Assembly (NCBI GenBank): GCA_021846985.1
Contig: JAJZVX010000008.1
Coordinates: 1 to 64,000, forward strand
Length of the DNA stretch: 64,000 nucleotides
From: Acidobacteriota bacterium
Lineage (GTDB): Bacteria; Acidobacteriota; Terriglobia; Terriglobales; Acidobacteriaceae
Reading direction: 5' to 3'
Shown: positions 8,669 through 16,429 of the stretch, piece by piece
How the letters are laid out: each line of letters opens with the position of its first letter
Numbering within the stretch: position 1 is the first letter of the stretch
Notes under the pieces: generated by a model
What the model saw: the letters and a program-made list of their open reading frames with translations, nothing else
Databases searched by the model: none
Told to the model about the DNA's origin: nothing
Position numbers and translations under genes: made by a program

Positions 8669-9850
8669 TCAGCCGCCGTCTTCTGTCCCATTCCTGCTCC
8701 TTCCCAGCACCTGTTGGATCGCCGCGGCCGCCCGCCCCATCGCGTAGCGCCGCAAAAAACTCCCCCGCGTCCGCTCTGCCATCGACTCCCGTTCCGCCGC
8801 CGGCAGCCTCACCCACCTCTCCAGAAGCCGCCGGGTGCCTGCCGCCGTATCTTCGTCCACCAGTCCCACTCCGTCGGCTTCAATCTCAGGCCAGATGTTC
8901 ACCTGGTTCGAAATCAATACCGGACGCCCCGCCGCCAGAGCCTCCACCACCGCGATCCCAAAATTCTCCTGGTGCGACGGCAAAACAAATGCCTCGCATC
9001 CCCGCAACGCGCCCCACTTCGGATCGCCGCTCAGCATCCCGGGCCAGTGCACCCGCCTGCCAATCCCCAGGCTCTCCGCCTGGCGCTCCAGCCTCGCTTT
9101 CAGTCCCACCTGGTCCGGCCCAGCCACCACCAGATCCAACTCAGGCGTCCCCGCCGCGATCCCCGCAAACGCCTCCATGAGCAGGTCGCAGCCTTTCTTC
9201 TCGTGAATGCGCCCCATAAACAGCAGGTACCGCCGTTCTCGCGCCGCAGGCAGCTTCCCATAAAACGCCTCCGCCTGCGCCGCCTCATCCACCCCGCCTT
9301 CCGCCGGATCGTTGATCCCGTACGGCACCACCACGCTCCTCCAGCCGTTGGGCTTGAAGCTCGTCGCCGCCAGCTTTTCCTCCGTCTCCGTCGTAAAAAA
9401 CACCGCTTGCGCATCCCGCAGCACCCTGTACTGCAGCGGCCAGTAGAGCAACTTCTTCGCATGCTTCAGCGGATACGTCCGCTTAAACCACGGGTCCAGC
9501 GCCCCGTGCACAAAAATCCCGTAGGGCTTCCCTGCCCGGCGCGCCGCCCGCCGTCCCGCCACTCCCGTGAACGTCCAGATGCCGTTGATCACAACAGCAT
9601 CGAACCGTCCCGCGTTCGCCTCCAGCCAGCGCCACAGCCGCGTCGAAAGCGCATAGCGCCCCAACCACCCTGGCCCCAGCGCATGCACCGGGCATGGAAG
9701 TCCTGACAGGTGAGGCGCTCCCGCTTCGTCCAGGCACACCACCTCCACCGTCGCGCCCACTCCGGGATAGGCCCGCACCAGTTGCCGCACCGCCTCCGGC
9801 GGTCCGCCCGCGGCGGGTGACAAGCTCGCTATCACATGAAGAATTCGCAC
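8669..9850 (-). CDS. Glycosyltransferase, GT4 family
   Basis: A 393-aa GT-B enzyme with the classic start MRILHVIASLSPAAGGPPEA. It has a donor-binding half with MGRIHEKKGCDLLMEAF and the E-x7-E motif in HQENFGIAVVEALAAGRPVL. It should add a sugar from a nucleotide donor to the exopolysaccharide repeat unit. It is the first gene of the minus-strand locus and lies 239 bp from the divergent dTDP-glucose dehydratase gene, so the shared upstream region probably holds promoters for both directions. It is separated from the kinase gene by 340 bp and may not be cotranscribed with it. The specific sugar cannot be read from the sequence. Confidence 0.9.
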   Translation of the reverse strand: MRILHVIASLSPAAGGPPEAVRQLVRAYPGVGATVEVVCLDEAGAPHLSGLPCPVHALGPGWLGRYALSTRLWRWLEANAGRFDAVVINGIWTFTGVAGRRAARRAGKPYGIFVHGALDPWFKRTYPLKHAKKLLYWPLQYRVLRDAQAVFFTTETEEKLAATSFKPNGWRSVVVPYGINDPAEGGVDEAAQAEAFYGKLPAARERRYLLFMGRIHEKKGCDLLMEAFAGIAAGTPELDLVVAGPDQVGLKARLERQAESLGIGRRVHWPGMLSGDPKWGALRGCEAFVLPSHQENFGIAVVEALAAGRPVLISNQVNIWPEIEADGVGLVDEDTAAGTRRLLERWVRLPAAERESMAERTRGSFLRRYAMGRAAAAIQQVLGRSRNGTEDGG

Positions 9851-10088
9851 GCTCTTCCCCGGTAACTAAAATCGCAAACCGCTGCGCCCACCGTTCTCTT
9901 CTCGCGGCACAACAATCCTTACCGGCACATCCAGCACCTGTACGCCCGCATTTTCCCCCTTCAGTCTAGCAGTCCAATCTTTCCGCCCATGTGCTTCTCT
10001 TATGAATTCCTTGGTTTTGCAGCCGCGGGCAGCTCCGCAAACCTCCGCGGCCTCCCCGCCGCTATACTGGTCCCCCAAGAGACTATTT

Positions 10089-11171
10089 ATGATGCGCGAT
10101 CTCATCCTGGTCACCGGCGGCTCGGGCTTCATCGGCGCCAACTTCATCCTCCAGTGGCTCCAGACTGCCGGCTCCCCCGTCGTCAACCTCGACCTGCTCA
10201 CCTACGCCGGCAATCCCCACAACCTCGCCAGCCTCCGCGGCCACTCCCGCTACCACTTCGTCCATGGAGACATCTGCGACGCCGATCTGGTCGCTTCGCT
10301 CCTCCGCGCCCATCGGCCCCGCGCCCTCGTCCACTTCGCCGCCGAAAGCCACGTGGACCGCTCCATCCACTCGCCCGCCGCCTTCCTCCGCACCAATGTT
10401 GAAGGTGCCTGTATCCTTCTCGAACAGGCCCGCCTCTACTGGTCCGCGCTTCCCCCCGCCGAGCGCGCCGCCTTCCGCTTTCTCAACATCTCCACCGACG
10501 AAATCTACGGCTCCCTCGATCCCGGCGGACAGCCTTTCACCGAAGCCGCTCCCGCCGCGCCCAGCAGCCCCTACGCCGCCTCCAAGGCTGCCGCCGCCGC
10601 CTTTGCCCGCGCCTACTTCCACACCTGGAGCCTGCCCGTCCTCACCACCGTCTGCTCCAACAACTACGGCCCTTTCCAGTTTCCTGAAAAACTGATCCCC
10701 CTCACCCTCCTCAACGCCCTCCATGGCCGCCCCGTTCCCCTCTACGGCGACGGCCGCCACCTCCGCGACTGGCTCTTCGTGGACGACCACTGCGCCGCCC
10801 TCCGCGCCGTCCTCCACCACGGCAGCCCCGGCCAAATCTACAACATCGGCGCCGGCTCCCCCCGCGCAAACCTCGACGTGGTCACCGCCCTCTGCGATCT
10901 CCTCGACGAAATGGCCCCGCCCCTCCCCACCGGTCCCCGCCGCAACCTGATCGCCTTCGTCGCCGACCGCCCCGGCCACGACCGCCGTTACGCCCTCGAC
11001 TCCTCCAGAATCGCCCGCGAACTCGGCTGGCTGCCCGCCGTTTCCTTTGCCGAGGGCCTCCGCCGCACCGTCCGCTGGTACCTCGATCACCCCGATTGGA
11101 TCGAAACCACCCGCAACCCCTCCCACCTCGGCTGGCTCGCCCGCCAATACGGCCCCGGTGCTGCCTCCTAG
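10089..11171 (+). CDS. rfbB: dTDP-glucose 4,6-dehydratase
   Basis: A 360-aa extended SDR enzyme that converts dTDP-glucose to dTDP-4-keto-6-deoxyglucose, the branch point to rhamnose and other deoxysugars. Visible features: the NAD-binding loop TGGSGFIG (9-16), AAESHVDRSI (84-93), the STDEIYG active-site motif (135-141) with its Asp/Glu pair, and YAASK (162-166) with catalytic Tyr and Lys. Length matches the family. The start is one of two adjacent ATGs (10089 or 10092); the frame is open 29 codons further up, but that part has no domain. No rfbA, rfbC or rfbD is present here, so the rest of the pathway lies elsewhere. Placement next to the glycosyltransferase suggests it feeds the exopolysaccharide. 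Confidence 0.93.
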   Translation: MMRDLILVTGGSGFIGANFILQWLQTAGSPVVNLDLLTYAGNPHNLASLRGHSRYHFVHGDICDADLVASLLRAHRPRALVHFAAESHVDRSIHSPAAFLRTNVEGACILLEQARLYWSALPPAERAAFRFLNISTDEIYGSLDPGGQPFTEAAPAAPSSPYAASKAAAAAFARAYFHTWSLPVLTTVCSNNYGPFQFPEKLIPLTLLNALHGRPVPLYGDGRHLRDWLFVDDHCAALRAVLHHGSPGQIYNIGAGSPRANLDVVTALCDLLDEMAPPLPTGPRRNLIAFVADRPGHDRRYALDSSRIARELGWLPAVSFAEGLRRTVRWYLDHPDWIETTRNPSHLGWLARQYGPGAAS

Positions 11172-11288
11172 GCGCCGCCTCATCGAAGAGTTCGTCCCAC
11201 CCTCGGCCGTGCGCGCCCATGCCAGCCGCACCGCGCCCCCTCCAGAATTCCTCTCCCGGTACAATCGAAACAGAGGGCCATCTTCCCC

Positions 11289-12461
11289 ATGCGCCGTGTC
11301 TACATGGACGCCAATGCCACCACCCCTCTCCTGCCCGAGGTCGTCGAGGCCATGCGTCCCTTCTGGATCGACCACTTCGGCAACGCTTCCTCCATCCATC
11401 TCGACGGCCAGCGCGCCCGCGCCGCCGTCGACCATGCCCGCGAAACCCTCGCCGCCTTCTTCCACTGCCGCGAGGCGGAGGTCGTCTTCAACTCCGGCGG
11501 CACCGAGGGCGACAACACCGCCATCTTCGGCCTCCTGCGCCCCGGCGACCACCTCGTCACCACCGCCATCGAGCACGCCGCCGTCCTCCAGCCCGCCCAG
11601 CGCATCGCCGAGCGCGGCATCGAGGTCACCTTCGTCCCTCCGCTTCCCAGCGGACTCGTCGCGCCCCAGGCCATCCGCGGCGCTCTCCGCCCCCACACCC
11701 GCCTCCTCAGCGTCATCCTCGCCAACAACGAAACCGGCGTCCTCCAGCCCGTCGAAGAGATCGGCGCCATCGCCCGTGAAGCCGGCGCCTACTTCCACAT
11801 CGACGCCGTGCAGGGCGCGGGCAAGGTTCCCATCGACGTCCGCCGCTACGGCTGCCATCTGCTCTCCATCAGCGCCCACAAGCTCCACGGACCCAAGGGC
11901 GTCGGAGCCCTCTACGTCCGCAGGGGAACCCCGCTCGACCCCCTCATGGTCGGCGGCAGCCACGAGCGCCGCCGCCGCGCCGGAACAGAAAATGTCCCCG
12001 GCATCGTCGGCCTCGCCACAGCCATCGAAATCGCCCAGCACTCGCTCGAAGACGGCGCCATGCAGCGCCTCGCCGTCCTCCGCGACCGCCTCGAAGCCGG
12101 CCTGCTCCAGATCCCCGGCTCCGGCCTCAACGGCGCCTCCATAACCGGCGAACCCGTTCCCCGCGTCGCCAACACCACCAATCTCTGGTTCGATCACGTG
12201 GAAGGCGAAGCCTTGGTCATCGCTCTCGACCTCAAAGGTGTAGCCGTCTCCGGCGGCTCGGCCTGCCACTCCGGAGCCACCGAGCCCAGCCACGTCCTCA
12301 TGGCCATGGGCCTTAGCAAAAACCGCGCCCAATCCAGCCTTCGCTTCAGCCTCCTCAAAGCCGCCACCGAAGCCGACGTGGACTATGTACTCCAGGTAGT
12401 CCCCGAAGCCGTGGAACGCCTCCGCCAGATCAGCCCCGTCGCCACCGCCGCGCCGGGATGA
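11289..12461 (+). CDS. Cysteine desulfurase (NifS/IscS family)
   Basis: A 390-aa PLP enzyme that takes sulfur from cysteine as a protein persulfide. Visible features: MDANATTPLLPEV at the start, FNSGGTEGDN (68-76), His96 stacking over PLP, SAHKLHGPKG with the Schiff-base Lys198, GGSHERRRRAGTENV, and the mobile-loop Cys326 in GGSACHSG. IscS proteins usually have SGSACSS at this loop, so this one is a little divergent and closer to the NifS-like enzymes found outside the isc operon. The next housekeeping gene on the strand is mnmA, which needs a persulfide donor, so it probably supplies tRNA 2-thiouridine synthesis. A lower-GC insert now separates the two. Confidence 0.93.
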   Translation: MRRVYMDANATTPLLPEVVEAMRPFWIDHFGNASSIHLDGQRARAAVDHARETLAAFFHCREAEVVFNSGGTEGDNTAIFGLLRPGDHLVTTAIEHAAVLQPAQRIAERGIEVTFVPPLPSGLVAPQAIRGALRPHTRLLSVILANNETGVLQPVEEIGAIAREAGAYFHIDAVQGAGKVPIDVRRYGCHLLSISAHKLHGPKGVGALYVRRGTPLDPLMVGGSHERRRRAGTENVPGIVGLATAIEIAQHSLEDGAMQRLAVLRDRLEAGLLQIPGSGLNGASITGEPVPRVANTTNLWFDHVEGEALVIALDLKGVAVSGGSACHSGATEPSHVLMAMGLSKNRAQSSLRFSLLKAATEADVDYVLQVVPEAVERLRQISPVATAAPG

Positions 12462-12503
12462 AAGCTACAGGATGAAGGATACTGCATATTATTTCGCAGT
12501 TTT

Positions 12504-12568
12504 GAAAGGGCACGGCTTTAGTCGTGCCGCCAGACCACGAGAAAATGTTGGGCTTTAGCCCCTGAGGG
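12504..12568 (+). repeat. Left copy of the 64-bp double-palindrome repeat
   Basis: It holds GGCACGGCTTTAGTCGTGCC (12509-12528), and after a spacer GGGCTTTAGCCCCTGAGGG (12550-12568). Each part is an imperfect palindrome. Its sequence is close to the reverse complement of 13687-13750 over the whole length, including a shared CCACxAxAAA spacer. It stops exactly at the ATG of the GIY-YIG gene. Confidence 0.85.
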
Positions 12569-13411
12569 ATGGTCGTGCCTATCTTGTTCAATTCACTGTT
12601 AGCGCAGATTGTTCTGAAGCCGGAGAAAGTCATCCTGCTTCGTCATCAGGATAAGCGGGCTGTGCGTGGACGGACGCCCTACGAATTATGGCGAGACGAT
12701 CCTCCTGCTTTCGAAAGCTATCAATCTATCCAGAGCTTCGAGAATCGGCCAAAATTCACGCGAGCGCCTAACTGGGCCTCATTTGTAGCTACGCCCGATG
12801 GTTCTACGATGTTTGTGGGCCTTTATGCTGCAAAATATATTGGAGTGTTAGCCGAAGACACTAAAAAGCCACATACAGATGGGTTTGATTTGGCTGGGAG
12901 CTGTGACATCTATGAACTAAAGCCTGATGAACGGTTATCAGACTTGAGAGGCAAGATCTTCATTGACTGGGGGGATGGAACACGGGCCTGGGTGCAACGT
13001 GCCGATAATCAGAACAAGCCGATTCTAGAACTACGGCCTGAATTCAAGGAACCCGATTTCCCCGGATTCTTGAATTTCAATCAACCCTTGTCTAAAGTTG
13101 AGGGACTACCGAAAACATGGATCGAGAATCTCAAGTATGCAAAAGGCGTCTACTTGCTGACTTGTCCTAAGACGAAAGAACAATATGTTGGTTCAGCCTC
13201 CGGCGAGGAGGGCTTTTGGCATAGATGGATGGAATACGCTACGACCGGTCACGGTGGGAACATCGCCTTGAAAAGTCGCGAGTTTAGCGACTATCAAGTC
13301 TCGATTCTTGAAGTGGCTGGAAGCGCTTCGAATCTTGATGACATCCTGAAAATGGAATCCAGATGGAAGGGAAAACTTCAAAGCCGCGAAATGGGATTGA
13401 ATCGAAATTGA
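12569..13411 (+). CDS. GIY-YIG nuclease family protein
   Basis: A 280-aa protein whose C-terminal part is a GIY-YIG nuclease domain: KGVYLLTCPKTKEQYVGSA (192-210) supplies the two signature strands. FWHRWMEY (216-223) supplies the conserved Arg, and ESRWKGKL (263-270) the metal-binding Glu. The N-terminal 180 residues match no family I can name and may bind a target. The ATG at 12569 directly abuts the left inverted repeat, whose GAGGG acts as ribosome binding site, so the repeat supplies its translation start. Codon use is much less GC-biased than that of its neighbours, a sign of transfer. It could be a homing-type or mobile-element nuclease, or a standalone defence nuclease. Confidence 0.8.
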   Translation: MVVPILFNSLLAQIVLKPEKVILLRHQDKRAVRGRTPYELWRDDPPAFESYQSIQSFENRPKFTRAPNWASFVATPDGSTMFVGLYAAKYIGVLAEDTKKPHTDGFDLAGSCDIYELKPDERLSDLRGKIFIDWGDGTRAWVQRADNQNKPILELRPEFKEPDFPGFLNFNQPLSKVEGLPKTWIENLKYAKGVYLLTCPKTKEQYVGSASGEEGFWHRWMEYATTGHGGNIALKSREFSDYQVSILEVAGSASNLDDILKMESRWKGKLQSREMGLNRN

Positions 13412-13456
13412 TGAGCGGTCAATTTGCCTCAAGAGCTCAGAAAGGCGGGGAAAGTC

Positions 13457-13660
13457 ATGATTGATCCTAAGAAATCCGCTGAAGCCGCAAGAAGAATCCA
13501 AGAAACTAACCGCACAATCCAAAATCACCAAACAAGAATTTCGAGCATTGAGCGAGAAAAAGCGGACAAAGTCAGGTATTACGACCAGCAAATCAGACAT
13601 GAGCAGGATGAAATTAAGCGTCATACCAGACTGATTGATGAGCTTAAGCGTCAGATTTGA
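13457..13660 (+). CDS. Small coiled-coil protein of the GIY-YIG insert
   Basis: A 67-aa, highly charged, Gln/Glu/Arg/Lys-rich protein with no hydrophobic core segment. The whole length is predicted helical, with heptad-like spacing (RRIQETNRTIQNHQTRI, then a repeated pattern to the end), so it is probably a coiled coil. The ATG at 13457 is preceded by GGCGGGGAAAG; a TTG at 13424 would add 11 residues but has a poorer leader. It lies 45 nt after the nuclease gene on the same strand and shares its low GC, so the two may be cotranscribed. I do not recognise a family. A partner or antitoxin-like role is only a guess. Confidence 0.55.
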   Translation: MIDPKKSAEAARRIQETNRTIQNHQTRISSIEREKADKVRYYDQQIRHEQDEIKRHTRLIDELKRQI

Positions 13661-13686
13661 TTTTTTTGCTTTCGATGATTCAAATT

Positions 13687-13750
13687 CTCTCAGGGGCTAA
13701 AGTCCGCCCCTTTTTGTGGTATTTACCGCACGACTAAAGTCGTGCCTTTC
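13687..13750 (-). repeat. Right copy of the 64-bp double-palindrome repeat (inverted)
   Basis: It contains CTCAGGGGCTAAAG (13689-13702) and the perfect palindrome GCACGACT-AA-AGTCGTGC (13728-13745). Read on the minus strand it aligns end to end with 12504-12568. It ends 68 bp before the mnmA start codon. Confidence 0.85.
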
Positions 13751-13818
13751 CAAAGCAATGAGTTGCTCGAAGGTTTCCTAACTCCGCTAACACCGCTGAC
13801 TCTACTGCGAAAGAACCC

Positions 13819-14994
13819 ATGCCCGCAACATCCCCCATCGCCGTCGCCATGTCCGGAGGAGTCGACTCCTCGACGGTCGCGGCGCTGCTCGTCCAGCAAG
13901 GCGAGCGTGTCGTCGGCCTCACCCTCCAGCTCTGGGACCAGACCCGCCTCGCTGGCCGCCACGGCATCCCCGACGCGCCGGGGTCCCCAACGACAGGTCT
14001 TCGTCGTTGGGGTGGGGACGCCCCCAAGGCCGGCCGCTGCTGCTCCCTTGACGATGTTTACGACGCCCGCCGCGTCGCCCGCCATCTCGGCATCCCTTAC
14101 TATGTCGTCAACCAGGAGGCCCGCTTCGAGCGCGACGTCGTCCGCCCCTTCGTCGAGGAGTATCTCGCCGGCCGCACCCCCATCCCCTGCTCGCTCTGCA
14201 ACAACCACCTCAAGTTCGACCAGCTCCTCCAGACCGCCCGCTCCATCGGCGCCGCGCGCATCGCCACCGGCCACTACGCCGTGAACGAGTTCGACCCCGC
14301 CCGCAATCGCTGGATCCTCAAGCGCCCCGCCGACCGCGCCAAGGACCAGACCTACTTCCTCTTCGGCCTCACCCAGGAGCAGCTCGCTCACACCCTCTTT
14401 CCGCTCGGCAACCTCACCAAGCCGGCCGTCCGCGAAGCGGCTCGCGAGCGCGGCCTCACCCTGGCCGAAAAGCCCGACTCGCAGGAGATCTGTTTCATCC
14501 CCGGCGGCGACTACAAGCAGTTCCTCACCGCTTATCTCGAAGAGCAGGGCCGCGCCATACCCGACTCCGCCGGCGAGCTCGTCACCCCCTCCGGCAAAGT
14601 CCTCGGCCGTCACAACGGCATCACCGCCTTCACCGTCGGCCAGCGCAAGGGACTCAGCGTCAGCTCGCCCACGCCGCTTTACGTCCTCCAGATCGACCCC
14701 GTCAGCCATCGCGTCACCGTCGGCGCCGGCGAGGAACTCGCCACCCGCACTCTCCGCGCCAACCGCCTCAACTGGATATCCATTCCCGCCCTCACCGCGC
14801 CCATCCGCGTCCAGGTCAAGATCCGCCACCGCCACGAGCCCGCCTGGGCTACCCTGGAACCCGATCCCGACCCCGCCGCCCCGGCCGATCGGATCCTCGC
14901 CACCTTCGACATCCCCCAGCGCGCCGTAACCCCCGGACAGTCCGCCGTCTTTTACCAAAACGACGAGGTCGTAGGCGGCGGCTGGATCGTCTAG
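13819..14994 (+). CDS. mnmA: tRNA-specific 2-thiouridylase MnmA, with an in-frame insertion
   Basis: A 391-aa PP-loop ATPase that puts sulfur on U34 of tRNA Lys, Glu and Gln. Visible features: the ATP loop SGGVDSS (12-18), GRCCSLDDVYDARRVA (72-87), PCSLCNN with Cys127 at the catalytic position, TGHYA, KDQTYFL, and the second catalytic Cys225 in QEICFIPGG. The C-terminal beta domain contains VGQRKGL. Between LWDQTRLAG and GRCC there are roughly 20 extra residues relative to the family. About 12 of them (56-67) are encoded by a perfect 10-bp-arm palindrome, so a repeat seems to have landed in the gene without breaking the frame. It is paired with the cysteine desulfurase upstream. Confidence 0.95.
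   Translation: MPATSPIAVAMSGGVDSSTVAALLVQQGERVVGLTLQLWDQTRLAGRHGIPDAPGSPTTGLRRWGGDAPKAGRCCSLDDVYDARRVARHLGIPYYVVNQEARFERDVVRPFVEEYLAGRTPIPCSLCNNHLKFDQLLQTARSIGAARIATGHYAVNEFDPARNRWILKRPADRAKDQTYFLFGLTQEQLAHTLFPLGNLTKPAVREAARERGLTLAEKPDSQEICFIPGGDYKQFLTAYLEEQGRAIPDSAGELVTPSGKVLGRHNGITAFTVGQRKGLSVSSPTPLYVLQIDPVSHRVTVGAGEELATRTLRANRLNWISIPALTAPIRVQVKIRHRHEPAWATLEPDPDPAAPADRILATFDIPQRAVTPGQSAVFYQNDEVVGGGWIV
13985..14019 (+). repeat. Palindromic repeat inside mnmA
   Basis: The arms CCCCAACGAC (13985-13994) and GTCGTTGGGG (14003-14012) match perfectly around an 8-nt loop. A second TGGGGAC follows at 14013-14019. This is a different sequence family from the repeats around the GIY-YIG insert. It is translated as part of MnmA. 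Confidence 0.85.
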
Positions 14995-15098
14995 CGTTTC
15001 ACAAACCACACCGTCTTCGCACACGCCTGCGCTGGCGCACCTTCGTTGCCCGCGGCCACCCTGCTTTCCTGTTTTTTCCGTTTCCCCGGGCGCGTACT

Positions 15099-15635
15099 CT
15101 ACACGAACATCTCTTTGTCGCCTGCCGGCCGCTGGCTGCCCGGGTGCGCTGGCCGCGGCTCCGCCGCCGTCGTCCGCAGAGACTCCACCACCGCCTTGAT
15201 GGACGACAGCACGCCCGCCATCTGCCGCACCGGCCGGCTCACCGCCTCCGCCACAAAGCCCCCCGCCCGGTCCACCGCATCCAGAACCGCTGTAAACATA
15301 TGATCCAGCCGGCTCGTCTGCCGCCGCAGCCGTTCCATCGTCTCCAGCGCCGTCGTTTGCAGTTGCGCCGTCTGCACCCGCAGCCCCTCTGCTATCTCCG
15401 CCACGTCGCCCACCGCCGCCTCGATCTTCGGCGCCAGCCGCTCATACAGGTCGCGCGCGTTGTAAACCAGCGGCATCACCGACGACCGCAGATCCTCCAC
15501 CTCTTCCCGCACCGCGTTGGCCGCCTTGCGCACCGCTGCAAACACCGCGATCAGCAGGATCGTCTGCACCACCATGGCCAGCGCCGTCACTCCCGCCACC
15601 ACCAGCAGTATCGTCTCATTGTCCAATTTCGGCAT
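15099..15635 (-). CDS. Membrane-anchored coiled-coil protein (DUF948-like)
   Basis: A 178-aa protein with one N-terminal transmembrane helix (about residues 8-34: TILLVVAGVTALAMVVQTIL). A long amphipathic helical region follows with AREEV/DLRSSV-type heptads, ending in a Pro/Arg-rich tail. This architecture matches the DUF948 group of small envelope proteins. Its function is unknown. The ATG at 15635 has GAGAAGG upstream. It lies downstream of a YtxH-like gene on the same strand; DUF948 and YtxH proteins often occur together and are linked to general stress in Firmicutes, but no role is shown here. It converges on mnmA. Confidence 0.65.
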   Translation of the reverse strand: MPKLDNETILLVVAGVTALAMVVQTILLIAVFAAVRKAANAVREEVEDLRSSVMPLVYNARDLYERLAPKIEAAVGDVAEIAEGLRVQTAQLQTTALETMERLRRQTSRLDHMFTAVLDAVDRAGGFVAEAVSRPVRQMAGVLSSIKAVVESLRTTAAEPRPAHPGSQRPAGDKEMFV

Positions 15636-15833
15636 AAACGCCTTCTCGCGCGGGGTTCCCGCATCCCTGCCGGAACCGGTTCAACAGCGTTTCTCAACCC
15701 CTCCGCCGCACTGGCGGAAAACGGCCGGCCCGGATCCGCCTCCGGCCTCGTTCCCGGCTTGGGCCGCGGCCTCCGGGCCACTTTGCTTCATGGGTCCATC
15801 TCCCTCCGGCTCACCCGGCACGGAGAGACTCGC

Positions 15834-16205
15834 TCATGGCTCCGGCTCCGGACTTGCGCTGCCCGTCCGGTACGCCTCCCGCCCCGCGTCCACCGCCGCT
15901 GAAATCCGCCCCGACTGTTCCGTCACCAGGTTCTTGCCCCGCTCCACAAACTCTTCCCACTGCGCCCGGCCCCGGTCCACGTACTCGCCCACCTGCTCCT
16001 TGCCCCGCCCCACAAACGCGTTCACTTCTTCGGCCGCCTGCCGCGACTTGTTGCGCAGGTATTCCGTCCCTTCCTTGGCACCGCTCGCCAGATCCTCGCG
16101 TATCTCGCGCCCGCTCTTCGGAGCATAAAGAATTCCTACCAGCGCGCCTACGCCCAATCCTGCCAGAAACCACGCCAGACCTTGCAGCTTGTTTTCCTCT
16201 GCCAT
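15834..16205 (-). CDS. YtxH domain protein
   Basis: A 123-aa protein starting with a glycine-rich transmembrane helix (LAWFLAGLGVGALVGILYAP, residues 10-29). The KSGREIREDL motif that defines YtxH proteins follows at once, then a long charged helix with repeated RGKEQV/RGRAQW/RGKNLV segments. This is typical of small stress-related membrane proteins, function unknown. The ATG at 16205 has AGGAGAGG about 8 nt upstream. It is probably cotranscribed with the DUF948-like gene 198 bp downstream. Confidence 0.85.
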   Translation of the reverse strand: MAEENKLQGLAWFLAGLGVGALVGILYAPKSGREIREDLASGAKEGTEYLRNKSRQAAEEVNAFVGRGKEQVGEYVDRGRAQWEEFVERGKNLVTEQSGRISAAVDAGREAYRTGSASPEPEP

Positions 16206-16429
16206 GACGAAACCTCTCCTTTCGCTCAGTCTCAGGAATGCCTGAGCCTATCAGATTCCCTTGCCTGCCGCAATCGCATCGTCTGCTCTCCGCGGCCCGG
16301 AAAATGCCCTTCTGCTTATGAGGATACGGCAATTCCACGCCTCCGGCGCATCTCTCCTGCGCTTGTACATCAAAGCGCATCCCTCCCCGCAGCCTCTCCA
16401 GCACCATCGGCCGGGCCGTCTCGGCCGCC

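Larger units (their letters stand above)
12504..13750. mobile_element. Putative inverted-repeat-bounded insertion carrying a GIY-YIG gene
   Basis: The segment between the cysteine desulfurase and mnmA genes is visibly poorer in G+C than both sides. It carries two genes with unrelated codon use and is framed by two inverted copies of a roughly 64-bp double-palindrome repeat (12504-12568 and 13687-13750). There is no transposase. The two bounding repeats may mark a mobile unit, or may be two independent dispersed repeats that happen to flank an acquired gene. No target-site duplication is obvious to me. Confidence 0.5.

Noticed and set aside
8900..8925. A GGTTCGAAAT-like string that could be a tRNA T-loop
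   Set aside because: It lies inside the glycosyltransferase gene and has no acceptor or anticodon stem around it.
10083..12332. A 749-codon open frame on the minus strand opposite rfbB and the cysteine desulfurase
   Set aside because: It is low-complexity Gly/Ala/Val/Asp, spans two well-supported genes on the other strand, and arises from their GC-biased third positions.
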